Positions 5,667 through 6,238 of a stretch of DNA of 6,238 nt are shown here, piece by piece. The notes beneath the pieces were generated by a model, which searched no databases, had not been told where the DNA came from, and saw nothing but the letters and a program-made list of their open reading frames with translations. The translations under genes and the position numbers were made by a program. Within the stretch, counting starts at the first letter, position 1. Each line of letters opens with the position of its first letter. The DNA lies in NCBI GenBank assembly GCA_003240795.1, contig QFNK01000116.1:1-6238 (forward strand), given 5' to 3'. This DNA is from Micavibrio aeruginosavorus. Its GTDB lineage: Bacteria; Pseudomonadota; Alphaproteobacteria; Micavibrionales; Micavibrionaceae.

Positions 5667-5981
5667 TTATTGTTGCTGCAAGGTTCGTTTCTGGGCCGCC
5701 AGCGCGGGACCGTTTACCACGGGTTTTCCCTCGTTCATGCTTAAAACACTCCGGATGACATGGCGGACGCCGGGCAATATCTGGCCATTCTCGGCAAAGT
5801 CCCAATGTTCCACACCGATAATCATCGGGTCGCTCGAAAAGTTAAACAGCATGGTAAGCGCCTTGTCGCTACGCGGATTTTCCAGCACTTTCAATATACT
5901 AGCAGCCGCGCGCCGCTCATTTTCAGACAACCTGCCTTTTGCAACCTGCTTGGTGTCTTCTATTTCCCAACCATGGGTCAT
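5667..5981 (-). CDS. Small hypothetical protein, 104 residues
   Basis: I do not recognise this protein. The N-terminal half is charged and probably helical (ENERRAAASILKVLEN, 20-35). The middle has a hydrophobic stretch, ALTMLFNFSSDPMIIGVEHW (41-60), which is too polar to be a clear membrane segment. The C-terminal part, PGVRHVIRSVLSMN (70-83), is another likely helix, and the end is polar (LQQQ). The start at 5981 has GAGGG about ten bases upstream, an acceptable ribosome binding site. It is divergent from thyA and lies 90 bases before the start of the 260-residue gene. Open-frame length and the ribosome binding site support it being real, but no family evidence does. Confidence 0.6.
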   Translation of the reverse strand: MTHGWEIEDTKQVAKGRLSENERRAAASILKVLENPRSDKALTMLFNFSSDPMIIGVEHWDFAENGQILPGVRHVIRSVLSMNEGKPVVNGPALAAQKRTLQQQ

Positions 5982-6009
5982 CGGTTTACGCCCTCTATCA
6001 TACTCTTGC

Positions 6010-6030
6010 GCGCCTTTTGGCGCTTATTTT
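6010..6030 (+). other. Small GC hairpin followed by a T-rich run, upstream of thyA
   Basis: GCGCC-TTTT-GGCGC (6010-6023) is followed by TTATTTT on the plus strand, resembling a small terminator pointing towards thyA. No plus-strand gene precedes it and it lies before the thyA promoter. It could block stray transcription into thyA, or it may be chance. Confidence 0.3.
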
Positions 6031-6056
6031 CGTTGGGGATGGACGCCTATAAGGCT

Positions 6057-6085
6057 TTGCCCTCCCTTTTCGCGCTTCATATAGT
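6057..6085 (+). promoter_or_regulatory. thyA sigma70-type promoter
   Basis: TTGCCC (6057-6062) and TATAGT (6080-6085) are separated by 17 bases, putting the transcription start near 6092, about 25 bases before the thyA ATG. The -10 box matches the consensus at five of six positions and the -35 at four. Confidence 0.6.
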
Positions 6086-6116
6086 AAAGGGGCAATCAGA
6101 AACAAGGAAAATCGCC

Positions 6117-6238
6117 ATGCAGCAATATCATGACCTCATGCGCCGCGTCCTCGAAGAAGGCGCAAAAAAGGAAGACCGCACGGGAACCGGCACGATCTCC
6201 GTATTCGGCCACCAGATGCGGCATGCGCGTCTCCGCCG
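6117..6238 (+). CDS. thyA: Thymidylate synthase ThyA, N-terminal part (cut by window edge)
   Basis: ThyA methylates dUMP to dTMP using methylene-tetrahydrofolate, the main route to thymidylate, in the cytoplasm. The first 40 residues are visible. QYHDLMRRVLEEG (3-15) followed by EDRTGTGTISVFGHQMR (19-35) matches the N-terminus of classical ThyA closely, including the start position. Arg21 in DRTGTGT is the dUMP phosphate-binding arginine, at the same number as in E. coli. The start ATG is preceded at eight bases by AAGGA (6104-6108), a good ribosome binding site. The catalytic cysteine region lies beyond the window. It is the only plus-strand gene here, and its dedicated promoter shows that it is expressed independently of its neighbours. 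Confidence 0.95.
   Translation, partial: MQQYHDLMRRVLEEGAKKEDRTGTGTISVFGHQMRHARLR

Noticed and set aside
6075..6110. A minus-strand promoter for the 104-residue gene overlapping the thyA promoter.
   Set aside because: The best pair I found, TTGTTT with TATATG at a 16-base spacing, matches the consensus too poorly to list.

Overview
The window looks like alphaproteobacterial chromosome. The strongest evidence is a circularly permuted (two-piece) tmRNA gene on the minus strand, together with an SspB adaptor of the alphaproteobacterial type. The sequence is moderately GC-rich, with ordinary housekeeping genes and no mobile elements, CRISPR arrays or transposase remnants. I cannot name the genus.

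Layout from left to right. Positions 1-617 (minus) hold most of an ABC-2 type exporter ATPase, cut by the window edge. Positions 673-1629 (minus) encode an alpha/beta hydrolase resembling predicted dienelactone hydrolases. Positions 1632-2129 (minus) encode SspB, which delivers ssrA-tagged proteins to ClpXP. Positions 2278-4323 (minus) encode a large polytopic O-antigen ligase/polymerase-like protein with a soluble C-terminal repeat-like domain. Positions about 4430-4762 (minus) hold ssrA, with its own promoter upstream and a hairpin terminator downstream. Positions 4794-5576 and 5667-5981 (minus) encode two proteins I do not recognise. Position 6117 to the right edge (plus) is the start of thyA, divergent from everything else.

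Two components of one quality-control pathway sit within about 2.5 kb. tmRNA rescues stalled ribosomes and adds a degradation tag, and SspB binds such tags and hands them to ClpXP. The encoded tag reads ANDNFVVANDNNQAVAIAA, and its ANDN adaptor-type motif occurs twice. The two copies differ only at synonymous positions. This is the most unusual feature of the window, because SspB works as a dimer and could in principle bind both copies.

The genes from sspB through the hydrolase to the ABC ATPase are closely spaced and may form one transcription unit. The polymerase-like gene, ssrA, the 260-residue unknown gene and thyA each have a recognisable sigma70-type promoter candidate.
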